Source: Donghicola eburneus (GTDB lineage: Bacteria > Pseudomonadota > Alphaproteobacteria > Rhodobacterales > Rhodobacteraceae). Taken from it: a DNA stretch of 64,000 bases. Positions within the stretch are counted from its first letter, which is position 1. Each line of letters begins with the position of its first letter. The position numbers were made by a program, and so were the translations under genes. Shown piece after piece: positions 36,008 to 44,563 of the stretch. The stretch is taken from the NCBI RefSeq assembly GCF_900115865.1, contig NZ_FOXY01000008.1, forward strand, positions 124,001 through 188,000. Direction: 5' to 3'. Under the pieces are notes generated by a model. It ran no database searches. It saw only the letters and a list, made by a program, of their open reading frames with translations, and was not told where the DNA came from.

Positions 36008-39000
36008 TTGGTCGATTTCTTTATACACCGCCCTGTTTTTGCGTGGGTTCTGGCGATTGTAACAATGCTCGCTGGGGCGTTCTCGCTGACCCAGCTGCCT
36101 GTTTCCCAGTATCCTGACATTGCCCCGACCACCGTCCGCGTTTCTGCCAACTACACCGGTGCAACCGCAGAGGCTGTGCAGAACTCTGTAACCTCGACCA
36201 TCGAGGATGCCATGACTGGTCTGGACGGCCTGCTCTACATGGTCTCGGATTCGAGCGAAGGCTCCAGTAGGATCACTCTGACCTTTGACGAAAGTGTCGA
36301 AGGGATTGATGCTCAGAACGAAGTGCAAACCAAGGTCCGGCAAGTAGAGACGCAACTGCCGGAGCGGGTGCAGCAAGCTGGCGTGAGTGTACAACGCTCC
36401 ACCAGCTCTATCCTGATGGTGGGGGCGCTCGTCTCGACTGATGGGTCCTACAATCAGGTGCAGCTTGGCGACATGTTGGACCAAACCATCGAAGGACCTG
36501 TTCAGCGAACCGAGGGCGTTGGCGGCATCAATACCTTTGGCTCTGGCTATGCGATGCGCATCTGGCTTGATCCTCTGAAACTGGCGCAGTTCCAATTGAC
36601 CCCCGCCGATATCACCAGCGCGGTTCAGGCGCAGAACACCACGGTATCTGTCGGCAGTCTGGGCAACCAGCCTACGGTTCAGGGCCAGCAGTTTACAGCG
36701 ACCATCACCGCCCAAAGCCAGCTGACCAGTGTAGAAGAGTTCGAGAGCATCCTGCTCAAGAGTGAACTGGACGGCAGTGCTGTATATTTGGGTGACGTGG
36801 CCGAGGTTGAAGTAGGGCAGGAAAGCTATGGCGGGGACAGCCGCTTTAGCGGTCTGAACGCTGCAGGTTTCGGTGTGAACCTCGCCACTGGTGCGAATGC
36901 GGTCGATACCGCCGAAGCTGTGCGCGAAGTGCTAGAGGGTCTGGAGCCCGCGCTGCCCGAGGGCGTAGAAATCCGCTATGCCTACGACACATCACCCTTT
37001 GTCGAGCTGTCGATCGAAAAGGTTTACCACACCCTGATCGAAGCCGTTGTGCTCGTATTCCTCGTGATTTTGATCTTCCTGCAGAACTGGCGCGCCACCA
37101 TCATTCCGATCATTGCCGTCCCTGTGGTTTTGCTTGGGACCTTCGCAATGCTCGCGGCGCTGGGGTATTCGATCAATACTCTGACCATGTTCGCAATGGT
37201 GCTGGCGATTGGCCTTCTGGTGGATGATGCCATCGTGGTCGTGGAGAACGTCGAACGCGTGATGGACGAAGACAATCTCGAACCGATGCCGGCAACCGAA
37301 CGTAGCATGGGCCAGATCACGGGCGCTCTGATCGGTATTGCCTTGGTCCTGTCGGCCGTGTTCCTGCCGATGGCGTTCTTTGGCGGCTCGACAGGCGTGA
37401 TCTACCGACAGTTCTCGGTCACGATTATCACCGCGATGGTACTGTCCGCGATCGTGGCGCTGGTTCTGACACCTGCTCTGTGTGCCAGCATCCTGAAGCG
37501 CAGCCATGGGACAGGCATTGCGCCCGCCCGTTGGTTCAACCGGAACTTCGACCGCGTGAACCGTGGATATGAACGCACGGTGGGCCGCATCCTGCGCAAG
37601 CCGATCATCATGTTGCTCGTGCTCGCAGGCGTTGGCGTTGGTGCGTGGCAAATCTACGAGCGTCTGTCTTCGTCGTTCCTGCCGACCGAAGACCAAGGCA
37701 TGTTGATGACCATGGTGCAGTTGACCGAAGGCTCGACCTCGCAGCAGACTTTGGCCGTCGTTGAGGAGATCGAGGATTATCTGCTGAACGAAGAGTCCGA
37801 GACTGTGGACAGTGTCTTTGCGGCGCTGGGCTTTAGCTTCTCGGGAACTGGCCAGAACAACGCGATGCTGTTCATCAAACTGCATGATTTCGATGATCGC
37901 GAGGCCGCAGATCGGGCAGCAAGCGCCTTGTCCGGCCGTGCGAACATGCGGTTCATGAGCCACCGCGCGGGGCAGATATTCTTTATGCAGCCGCCGGCCA
38001 TCCCCGGGATGGGCAACACCAACGGCTTCTCCATGTACCTCGTGGATAATGGCAGCAATGGTTATGAAAGCCTGATCGAAGCGGCCAATGAATTGGTGCA
38101 GAAGGCAAACGAGGACCCCAACCTGACCAACGTGCGCGTGTCTGGAATCGACGCCGAAAGCGCCCTGCGGGTCAATATCGACCAGCAGAAAATCGATGCC
38201 TTTGGGGTGTCGTTGTCTGACGTGAACTCGATGCTGTCTGTGGTCTTTAGCGGGTCCGAAGTGAATGACTTCGTTCTCGAAGGGAACTTGCGCCCTGTGA
38301 TCGTGCAAGCGGCGCCGGAACACCGGATGCAGCCCGAAGACATCGAAAGCTGGTACGTTCGTAACGACTCTGGCGAAATGGTGCCTTTCTCCAGCTTTGT
38401 CACGACTGAGTGGGTGTCCGTGCAGCCAAAGCTATCTCGCCACTCGGGCGCAGATGCGATCGAGATTTCGGGTAGCAACAGCGACACCGCGTCATCGGGT
38501 GCGGCCATGGACGCGATTGAGGCGTTGGCGACCTCGATTGACGGCGGTTACGGCGTCGAGTGGACCGGCATCAGCTATCAGGAGCGTCAGTCCGGCGATC
38601 AAGCACCCTACCTCTATGCGCTTGCCATTCTGGTGGTCTTCCTGTGTCTCGCCGCACTGTACGAAAGCTGGACTGTGCCGTTCTCGGTGATGCTCGCGGT
38701 GCCGGTAGGTGTCCTTGGCGCGCTGGCTGCGGCCTACCTGTTTGGCCAGTCGAACGATGTCTACTTTAAGGTGGGCATTCTGACGACCATCGGTCTGGCG
38801 GCCAAGAACGCCATTCTGATTGTCGAGTTTGCCAAAGATCTGGAAGAGCAGGGCAAAGAGTTGATCGAAGCCACGATGGAGGCCGCGCGCCTGCGCCTTC
38901 GTCCGATCTTGATGACCTCGCTCGCGTTCATGCTGGGGGTTGTGCCCCTTGCGACTGCGAGCGGTGCGGGCGCTGCGGCCCAGAACGCCATCGGCATCGG

Positions 39001-39106
39001 TGTGCTGGGGGGTATGGCCACGGCGACGTTTATCGGCGTGTTCATGGTGCCCGCGTTCTACGTGATCGTGCGCCAAGCAACGGATCGCAAGAAAAAGACT
39101 GCATGA
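36008..39106 (+). CDS. RND efflux transporter, HAE1 family (AcrB/MexB type)
   Basis: The start is a TTG at 36008, five bases after the adaptor stop, with GGAG eight bases upstream; the protein then reads VDFFIHRPVFAWVLAIV as AcrB-type pumps do. The length (1032 residues) is standard. Twelve membrane helices surround two large periplasmic loops. The proton-relay aspartates are in GLLVDDAIVVVENV near residue 405. It exports hydrophobic drugs or toxicants using the proton gradient. A strong terminator follows. The substrate cannot be predicted. Confidence 0.93.
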   Translation: MVDFFIHRPVFAWVLAIVTMLAGAFSLTQLPVSQYPDIAPTTVRVSANYTGATAEAVQNSVTSTIEDAMTGLDGLLYMVSDSSEGSSRITLTFDESVEGIDAQNEVQTKVRQVETQLPERVQQAGVSVQRSTSSILMVGALVSTDGSYNQVQLGDMLDQTIEGPVQRTEGVGGINTFGSGYAMRIWLDPLKLAQFQLTPADITSAVQAQNTTVSVGSLGNQPTVQGQQFTATITAQSQLTSVEEFESILLKSELDGSAVYLGDVAEVEVGQESYGGDSRFSGLNAAGFGVNLATGANAVDTAEAVREVLEGLEPALPEGVEIRYAYDTSPFVELSIEKVYHTLIEAVVLVFLVILIFLQNWRATIIPIIAVPVVLLGTFAMLAALGYSINTLTMFAMVLAIGLLVDDAIVVVENVERVMDEDNLEPMPATERSMGQITGALIGIALVLSAVFLPMAFFGGSTGVIYRQFSVTIITAMVLSAIVALVLTPALCASILKRSHGTGIAPARWFNRNFDRVNRGYERTVGRILRKPIIMLLVLAGVGVGAWQIYERLSSSFLPTEDQGMLMTMVQLTEGSTSQQTLAVVEEIEDYLLNEESETVDSVFAALGFSFSGTGQNNAMLFIKLHDFDDREAADRAASALSGRANMRFMSHRAGQIFFMQPPAIPGMGNTNGFSMYLVDNGSNGYESLIEAANELVQKANEDPNLTNVRVSGIDAESALRVNIDQQKIDAFGVSLSDVNSMLSVVFSGSEVNDFVLEGNLRPVIVQAAPEHRMQPEDIESWYVRNDSGEMVPFSSFVTTEWVSVQPKLSRHSGADAIEISGSNSDTASSGAAMDAIEALATSIDGGYGVEWTGISYQERQSGDQAPYLYALAILVVFLCLAALYESWTVPFSVMLAVPVGVLGALAAAYLFGQSNDVYFKVGILTTIGLAAKNAILIVEFAKDLEEQGKELIEATMEAARLRLRPILMTSLAFMLGVVPLATASGAGAAAQNAIGIGVLGGMATATFIGVFMVPAFYVIVRQATDRKKKTA

Positions 39107-39130
39107 TCCTGAGCAAGTCCTGAAATTGGA

Positions 39131-39160
39131 AACGCCGCCCTGCGTTAGGGCGGCGTTTTT
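39131..39160 (+). terminator. Terminator after the RND pump (probably shared with the convergent gene)
   Basis: Perfect 11-bp arms AACGCCGCCCT (39131-39141) and AGGGCGGCGTT (39147-39157) around GCGTT, with a run of T to 39160. On the other strand it directly follows the phosphatase gene stop and ends in TTT, so it may work in both directions. Confidence 0.88.
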
Positions 39161-39161
39161 G

Positions 39162-39950
39162 TTATTCGGCTGCTTGAGAGTGGGGCGGGTCCATGATGCG
39201 GGCGATGTTTGGGATGCGGCCGTTATGGGCCAAGACGCGTACAGGCTCTTTGACAAAGGTCTGGATGGGCCCGTGCTCGATCACGCCGCCCGCCGCGTTG
39301 ATCATGGCGAGACCCGCTGCCGCGTCCCAAATGTTCAGGGCGCGCTCGTAGTAGGCGTCGAACCATCCTGACAGAATGCCGATGAAGCCTATTGTCGCCG
39401 CCCCATGACGACGGTGATCCATGCCCGCCTCGCGGATGCGGGCGATGCGGTCTGTATATTCGTGCATCGGCTGACGGTCGGAATACCCTAGCGACACCAA
39501 GCGTACCTGATCAGGGTGCACCATGCCAAAGTCCACAGGCTTGCCCTTTACAAAGGATCCGCGTCCGGCTTGACCGCTGGCCATCAGGTTTTTGTCGGGG
39601 GCATAGATCACCCCCAATTCAAAGCTTGTGCCGTTGAAGTAGCCGATGGAAATACCCCAATCGTCCATGCCGCGGCTGAAGTTGGTGGTGCCGTCAATGG
39701 GGTCCACGATCCAGCAGCCGTCCACGCGGCCTTGCAGCCCCTCTTCTTCGCCAAGTACGCCGTCTTCGGGATAGGTCTCTGCGATGCGCTGGCGGATCAG
39801 AGCCTCGACCGCGTAATCGGCGTCGGTTGCGTAGTCTTCGGGGGCCTTGATCGTGTAATCCAACCCTTCGGCCTGATCGCGCATAGACTGGGCCAAGGCG
39901 CCAGCTTTGCGGGCGAGAGAGACGGCAAAGCCGAGACGGTCAGCGGTCAT
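39162..39950 (-). CDS. Inositol monophosphatase family phosphatase
   Basis: A 262-residue lithium-sensitive-type phosphatase. The metal sites are GEEEG (E69/E70), DPIDGTTNF (D83, D86) and the C-terminal NIWDAAAG aspartate. Family members dephosphorylate inositol phosphates, histidinol phosphate or 3'-phosphoadenosine phosphates; this one cannot be assigned further. It follows the frcBCA genes on the same strand, but a strong terminator (40047-40080) lies between, so it is likely a separate transcript. Confidence 0.88.
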   Translation of the reverse strand: MTADRLGFAVSLARKAGALAQSMRDQAEGLDYTIKAPEDYATDADYAVEALIRQRIAETYPEDGVLGEEEGLQGRVDGCWIVDPIDGTTNFSRGMDDWGISIGYFNGTSFELGVIYAPDKNLMASGQAGRGSFVKGKPVDFGMVHPDQVRLVSLGYSDRQPMHEYTDRIARIREAGMDHRRHGAATIGFIGILSGWFDAYYERALNIWDAAAGLAMINAAGGVIEHGPIQTFVKEPVRVLAHNGRIPNIARIMDPPHSQAAE

Positions 39951-40046
39951 GAATGCTCTCCGATATCTGAGGGGGCGTCATCGAAAGTCCCTATCGGGGT
40001 AACGCGGCCCCGTTGATGCTGCAAGCGCGGCACAGACGTAGGGCAC

Positions 40047-40080
40047 AAAAAAGCGCGGGCTGGTTCGGACCAACCCGCGC
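40047..40080 (-). terminator. Terminator of the frcBCA operon
   Basis: On the minus strand, arms GCGCGGG and CCCGCGC with an inner four-pair extension form a long hairpin, followed by six T residues (as A at 40047-40052 on the plus strand). It lies 48 bases after the frcA stop. Confidence 0.88.
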
Positions 40081-40127
40081 ATTAAGCAAAGGACAAAAGG
40101 GGGAGGCGTGCCCTTTGCTGGGAGAGA

Positions 40128-40907
40128 TTAGGCCGCTTCGGCGGGCGGCTCTGCTGCGCCGGTCATGAAGGCCACCGCGTCGGACATGGTGTAGTCCTTG
40201 GGGTTGATGGTGCAGAGGCGACGGCCCAAGCGGTGCACGTGGATGCGGTCTGCAACCTCGAACACGTGGGGCATGTTGTGGCTGATCAGGACAATCGGGA
40301 TGCCGCGCGAGCGGACGTCTTGGATCAGTTCCAGAACCTTGCGGCTTTCCTTGACCCCCAGCGCAGCGGTCGGTTCGTCAAGGATGATCACCTTGGAGCC
40401 GAACGCAGCGGCGCGGGCCACGGCAACACCTTGGCGCTGACCACCGGACAGAGTTTCGACGGCCTGGTTGATGTTCTGAATGGTCATCAGACCCAGCTCG
40501 TTCAGCTTCTCGCGGGCAAAGGCTTCCATCGCCTTGTGGTCTAGCATCCGTAGGACGTTGCCAGCGAAGCCGGGCTTGCGCAGTTCACGGCCCACGAACA
40601 TGTTGTCGGTGATCGACAGGGCAGGGGACAGTGCCAGCGTCTGGTACACGGTCTCGATGCCAGATTCCCGCGCTTCGAGCGGCGATTGGAACTGGATCTT
40701 TTTGCCTTCGAGAGTGATCTCGCCTTCGTCGGGGATTACGGCGCCCGAGATGGCTTTGATCAAGCTGGACTTGCCCGCGCCGTTGTCGCCAATCACAGCG
40801 AGGATCTCGCCGGGATACAGATCGAAATCGGCTTGGTTCAGGGCGGTGACTTTACCGTAGCGCTTTACCAGACCACGGGCTTTGAGAATGGGTTCTTGGG
40901 TCATCAT
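40128..40907 (-). CDS. frcA: Fructose-type sugar ABC transporter ATPase
   Basis: A 259-residue single-domain sugar ATPase. It has Walker A GDNGAGKSS, signature LSGGQRQGVAVARA, Walker B VIILDEPTAAL and H-loop ISHNM. Most sugar ATPases of this class (RbsA, MglA) carry two domains; FrcA of Sinorhizobium has one, as here. The start used overlaps the frcC stop (ATGA). An in-frame ATG seven codons upstream lies within frcC. Confidence 0.9.
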   Translation of the reverse strand: MMTQEPILKARGLVKRYGKVTALNQADFDLYPGEILAVIGDNGAGKSSLIKAISGAVIPDEGEITLEGKKIQFQSPLEARESGIETVYQTLALSPALSITDNMFVGRELRKPGFAGNVLRMLDHKAMEAFAREKLNELGLMTIQNINQAVETLSGGQRQGVAVARAAAFGSKVIILDEPTAALGVKESRKVLELIQDVRSRGIPIVLISHNMPHVFEVADRIHVHRLGRRLCTINPKDYTMSDAVAFMTGAAEPPAEAA

Positions 40908-41986
40908 GCCGACACCTTCCGGATCCATTGGTCAATCGAAACAGCGAGGATAATCAGCCAACCCACTGCAAACACCTGCCAGAGCACGTCCACACCGGCC
41001 AGCTTCAGGCCCGACTGGAACACACCCACAATCAGCGCGCCAAACAGAGCACCAAGGATCGAACCGCGACCACCGAACAGAGAGATGCCACCGATCACAA
41101 CCGCGGTAATAGACTGCAGGTTGCCCTCGTAGAACGCTTGGGGGCTGATCGAGCCGATGCGGCCCACGCTGCTCCATGCAGCGATCGCGCAGACGACGCC
41201 TGCCAGCATGTAGACTTGGGTCAGAGTGCGGTCGGTGCGGATGCCAGCCAGTTCGGCGGCCTCTTTGTCATCCCCGATGGCGTAGACGTGGCGGCCCCAG
41301 GCGGTTTTGTTCAGTAGGAACCAAAGCGCAAAGAAGACGACGATCATCAGGATCGACCCAAAGGTGATCCGCGCCGAGCCGATGTTGAACGCCTCGCCAA
41401 AGAACTTCAGCGCGCCCGCGTTTGCATCGATGTCCTGACTGCGGATCGACTGCGCGCCGGACAGCCACAGGTTCAGCGCGTAGAAGATGTTCCAAGTGCC
41501 CAATGTCACGATGAACGGGGGCAGCTTTAGACGGGTGACCATCAGACCGTTCAAGAAACCGGCCGCGCCGCCACCAGCAAAGCCGATGATCAGAGCAAAG
41601 AAGGTCGGCACGCCGAACGAGACGGCTAGATTACCCATCACAACACTCATCAGCACCATGATCGCCGCGACCGACAGGTCGATGCCTGCGGTCAGAATGA
41701 TCAGCGACTGCGCCGCAGCCAACAGGCCGATGATCGACACCTGCTGCATGATCAGTGTCAGGTTGAAGGCCGAGAAGAAGCGGTCACCGGCGATAAAGCC
41801 GAAGACGATGACAGACATCACCAGAACGATCACGGGGACCAGAGTCGGGTTTCCGTGCAGGGCTTTCTGGATGTGGTCCATCAGCCCTTTGCTGGTGTGC
41901 TCGAACGCGGCGACGGTTTTGTCGCTCTTGTCGAGGGATGATTCAAAATCCTGACCTCGCGGCCGGGATTGGCTCTCGTCGCTCAT
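40904..41986 (-). CDS. frcC: Fructose-type sugar ABC transporter permease
   Basis: A 360-residue BPD_transp_2 permease with a hydrophilic N-terminus (about residues 1-45) and around nine helices. The family motif AAAQSLIILTAGIDLSVAAI is at about 90-110, and GISLFGGRGSILGALFGALI lies near the C-terminus. It forms the sugar channel with FrcA and FrcB. A 120-base gap with a strong hairpin separates it from frcB. Confidence 0.9.
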   Translation of the reverse strand: MSDESQSRPRGQDFESSLDKSDKTVAAFEHTSKGLMDHIQKALHGNPTLVPVIVLVMSVIVFGFIAGDRFFSAFNLTLIMQQVSIIGLLAAAQSLIILTAGIDLSVAAIMVLMSVVMGNLAVSFGVPTFFALIIGFAGGGAAGFLNGLMVTRLKLPPFIVTLGTWNIFYALNLWLSGAQSIRSQDIDANAGALKFFGEAFNIGSARITFGSILMIVVFFALWFLLNKTAWGRHVYAIGDDKEAAELAGIRTDRTLTQVYMLAGVVCAIAAWSSVGRIGSISPQAFYEGNLQSITAVVIGGISLFGGRGSILGALFGALIVGVFQSGLKLAGVDVLWQVFAVGWLIILAVSIDQWIRKVSA

Positions 41987-42062
41987 GCGGCTCCTCCTTC
42001 GCTGCCAGACGTGCAGCTTTGGTTTGGATGGTGTGTGGGGAAGAGAAATTTACAAACAAATC

Positions 42063-42085
42063 GGGGGGCGGAATGCCCGCCCCCC
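42063..42085 (-). other. Intercistronic hairpin between frcB and frcC
   Basis: Perfect 9-bp arms GGGGGGCGG (42063-42071) and CCGCCCCCC (42077-42085) with a five-base loop, 22 bases after the frcB stop. No proper T-run follows on the minus strand. Such hairpins after binding-protein genes usually stabilise the upstream message and reduce read-through. Confidence 0.65.
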
Positions 42086-42106
42086 TAAATGGCGGTTAAG
42101 CGTCGA

Positions 42107-43141
42107 TTAGCCCCAGCACTTGCCCAGACCCTCTTCCGAGGACAGGCTTTCGATACCGTCTACAGGCTCGTCGGTGATCAGCTCGACGCCGGTGTTGTAG
42201 AAGTCCAGACCGTCGGAGTTCTGGGGCTTCTCACCAGTTTCAGCGAAGTGCTTGATCGCTTCGATGCCTTTGGACGCCATCAGCAGCGGGAACTGCATCG
42301 AGGTCGCGCCGATCACGCCATCAGCGACGTTCTGAACACCGGGGCAGCCGCCGTCGACCGATACGATCAGAACGTCGTTCTCACGGCCCATGGACTTCAG
42401 CGCTTCATAGGCACCAGCTGCAGCGGGTTCGTTGATGGTGTAAACAACGTTCACCTCGGGATCCTTCTGAAGAAGGTTCTCCATCGCGGTACGGCCGCCT
42501 TCTTCGTTACCGTTGGTTACGTCGTTGCCAACGATACGCGGATCGTCTTCGTCACCGATGTCGGTGGGGTTTTTGATGTCGACGCCAAAGCCCTGCAGGA
42601 AGCCCTGGTTGCGCAGATAGTCGACCGAGATTTCCGAGGGGTTCAGGTCGAGCATCGCGATCTTCGCGTTCGCTGCGTCGTCACCCATCTTGGCCTTGGC
42701 CCACTGACCGATCATCTCGCCAGCTTTGAAGTTGTCGGTGGCAAAGGTCGCGTCTGCGGTGTCTGCGGGCTCGAACGGGGTGTCGAGAGCGATCACCAGC
42801 AGGCCGTTCTCACGCGCTTGGGTCACAACAGGTGCCAGAGCGCGGCTGTCGGTCGGGGTGATCAGGATGCCCTTGGCACCCGATGCGATGCATGTCTCAA
42901 CAGCAGAGACTTGGCTTTCCACGTCGCCATCGATCTTGCCTGCGAATGTCTGCAAGTTAATGCCGTTGGCTTCGGCACCAGCAACCGCGCCTTCCTTCAT
43001 TTTCACGAAGAAGGGGTTGGTGTCGGTTTTGGTGATCAGGCATGCGCCAACTTCGTGGCCCGCTGCCATCGCGGGGGCCGCTGCGATCGATGCGGCGACT
43101 GCTGCGCCTGCCAGCAGAGCGGTTTTGATGGTGGTCTTCAT
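42107..43141 (-). CDS. frcB: Fructose-type sugar ABC transporter substrate-binding protein
   Basis: The ATG at 43141 follows GGGAGGA at eight bases. The signal peptide (about residues 1-26, ending AMAA) precedes a Peripla_BP_4 domain. Long segments match Sinorhizobium FrcB as I remember it: [64 protein letters not shown] and [10 protein letters not shown], and the C-terminus KCWG. This is a fructose (also ribose/mannose) binding protein in rhizobia; the specificity here is inferred from that similarity. Confidence 0.91.
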   Translation of the reverse strand: MKTTIKTALLAGAAVAASIAAAPAMAAGHEVGACLITKTDTNPFFVKMKEGAVAGAEANGINLQTFAGKIDGDVESQVSAVETCIASGAKGILITPTDSRALAPVVTQARENGLLVIALDTPFEPADTADATFATDNFKAGEMIGQWAKAKMGDDAANAKIAMLDLNPSEISVDYLRNQGFLQGFGVDIKNPTDIGDEDDPRIVGNDVTNGNEEGGRTAMENLLQKDPEVNVVYTINEPAAAGAYEALKSMGRENDVLIVSVDGGCPGVQNVADGVIGATSMQFPLLMASKGIEAIKHFAETGEKPQNSDGLDFYNTGVELITDEPVDGIESLSSEEGLGKCWG

Positions 43142-43246
43142 AAGTCTTCCTCCCAAGTAAACTTCGACCGTCCTCTCGGTCGTCGGATCGGCATTGCTGC
43201 CACCCTTGGCGCAAAGAAAACCGATTCACTCGCGTTCGTCAATAAA

Positions 43247-43263
43247 TAAATCAAGTTGATTTA
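43247..43263. promoter_or_regulatory. Candidate FrcR operator, 17-bp palindrome
   Basis: TAAATCAAGTTGATTTA is a perfect palindrome with 8-bp arms around a central base, located between divergent frcB and the ROK regulator. A TTGACA (43267-43272) lies four bases to its right, toward the regulator, and TTGACG on the other strand at 43241-43236. A regulator bound here would sit beside both -35 regions. Confidence 0.55.
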
Positions 43264-43342
43264 ATATTGACAGAACGGTTCAGATTTTGAAGCTTGTGGG
43301 AATTGAGCAGGCGCAATACTCAGAGCGCCTGAGGGAGAAAGA

Positions 43343-44563
43343 ATGGCCAGTTCCACACTCGACGCTACTGTAAATAAGGCGGTAGGCCACGTTCGCGGGT
43401 CTAATCAAACGGGTGTGCGCGCGCACAACGAACGGTTGGTTCTCACGCTCATTCGTCAGTACGGACCCATGGCCAAAGCTGAAATCGCACGTCAGACCGG
43501 TCTGTCGGCTCAGACTGTTTCGGTGATCATGCGATCCCTCGAAGCAGACGGTCTGGTCACCAAGGGCGAGCCGATACGGGGTAAGGTAGGGCAACCTTCG
43601 GTCCCGATCAAATTGCGTCAGGACGGCGCCTTCTTTTTGGGGCTGAAGGTTGGTCGGCGCAGTCTAGATTTGGTGCTGACAGATTTTCTGGGCACGATTC
43701 TCAATCGCGTTCAGTTAACCCACCATTTTCCGACACCAGACGGCGTTGTCATGTTTGCCAATCATGGGATCACCCAGCTGCTTAGCCAGCTCACGGACGA
43801 AGAGCGTGGTCGAGTGGCAGGTATGGGAATCGCAGTGCCATTCCGTTTGTGGGATTGGGCCAAGTCGCTGGGTCTCGAGGATGATGCCATGGACGACTGG
43901 CGCACCCGTGATATCCGAGAGGAGATCGAGGCGCGCTGTGATTTCCCCGTTTTCCTGCAGAATGACGCGTCTGCGGCCTGTAGCGCCGAGGTCGTCTTTG
44001 GGGATGCCGAGGACAGGTCAAATGACTTCGTCTACTTCTTTATCGGGTTCTTCGTCGGCGGCGGTCTTGTTCTGGACAACACGGTCTACACGGGCAAATC
44101 CGGTAATGCTGGCGCGGTCGGGTCGATCCCGATTTCGTTCACCAAGACGAATTTGACCCAGTTGGTTGATGTGGCTTCGTTATCCTGCCTCGAGAACGCT
44201 ATGACCAGCAATGGGTTATCTGCAGATGTGATCTGGGCCAACCCGAACGACTGGCATGTCCCACGCGCGCTTGTGGAAACATGGATAGAAGAGGCGAGCC
44301 AAGGTCTGGCCTACGCGATCGCGTCGGCCTCTTCTCTGATCGACTTTGGGTGCGCGATGATCGACGGCTGGATGCCCGCGGCAGTTCGCGAGGAACTGGT
44401 CAAACGCACGATCCAAAAAGCCAGCATGCTCAACACAGCGGGGATCGAGTTGCCCACCGTGCGATGCGGCACCATTGGCAGCGATGCACGCGCCCTAGGC
44501 GCGGCAAGTCTACCGCTGTCCGAACGCTTCCTCGTGGATCGCAACGCGCTGATGAAGGGCTGA
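43343..44563 (+). CDS. frcR: ROK-family transcriptional regulator
   Basis: A 406-residue ROK protein: an N-terminal winged HTH (about residues 30-95, MAKAEIARQTGLSAQTVSVI) and a sugar-kinase-like ROK domain (NDASAACSAEVVFGD, GGGLVLDN, GNAGAVGSIP). The CxCGxxGCxE zinc cluster of typical ROK kinases is absent; the equivalent place reads ASLSCLENAM. It is divergent from frcB, the arrangement of frcR in Sinorhizobium, and probably represses the transporter until sugar binds. Its stop is directly adjacent to the convergent cysG stop. Confidence 0.85.
   Translation: MASSTLDATVNKAVGHVRGSNQTGVRAHNERLVLTLIRQYGPMAKAEIARQTGLSAQTVSVIMRSLEADGLVTKGEPIRGKVGQPSVPIKLRQDGAFFLGLKVGRRSLDLVLTDFLGTILNRVQLTHHFPTPDGVVMFANHGITQLLSQLTDEERGRVAGMGIAVPFRLWDWAKSLGLEDDAMDDWRTRDIREEIEARCDFPVFLQNDASAACSAEVVFGDAEDRSNDFVYFFIGFFVGGGLVLDNTVYTGKSGNAGAVGSIPISFTKTNLTQLVDVASLSCLENAMTSNGLSADVIWANPNDWHVPRALVETWIEEASQGLAYAIASASSLIDFGCAMIDGWMPAAVREELVKRTIQKASMLNTAGIELPTVRCGTIGSDARALGAASLPLSERFLVDRNALMKG

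Noticed and set aside
36992-38323. A 443-codon minus-strand frame inside the RND pump gene
   Set aside because: Antisense shadow of conserved AcrB-type sequence, rich in His, Gln and Arg, with no ribosome site or neighbour support.
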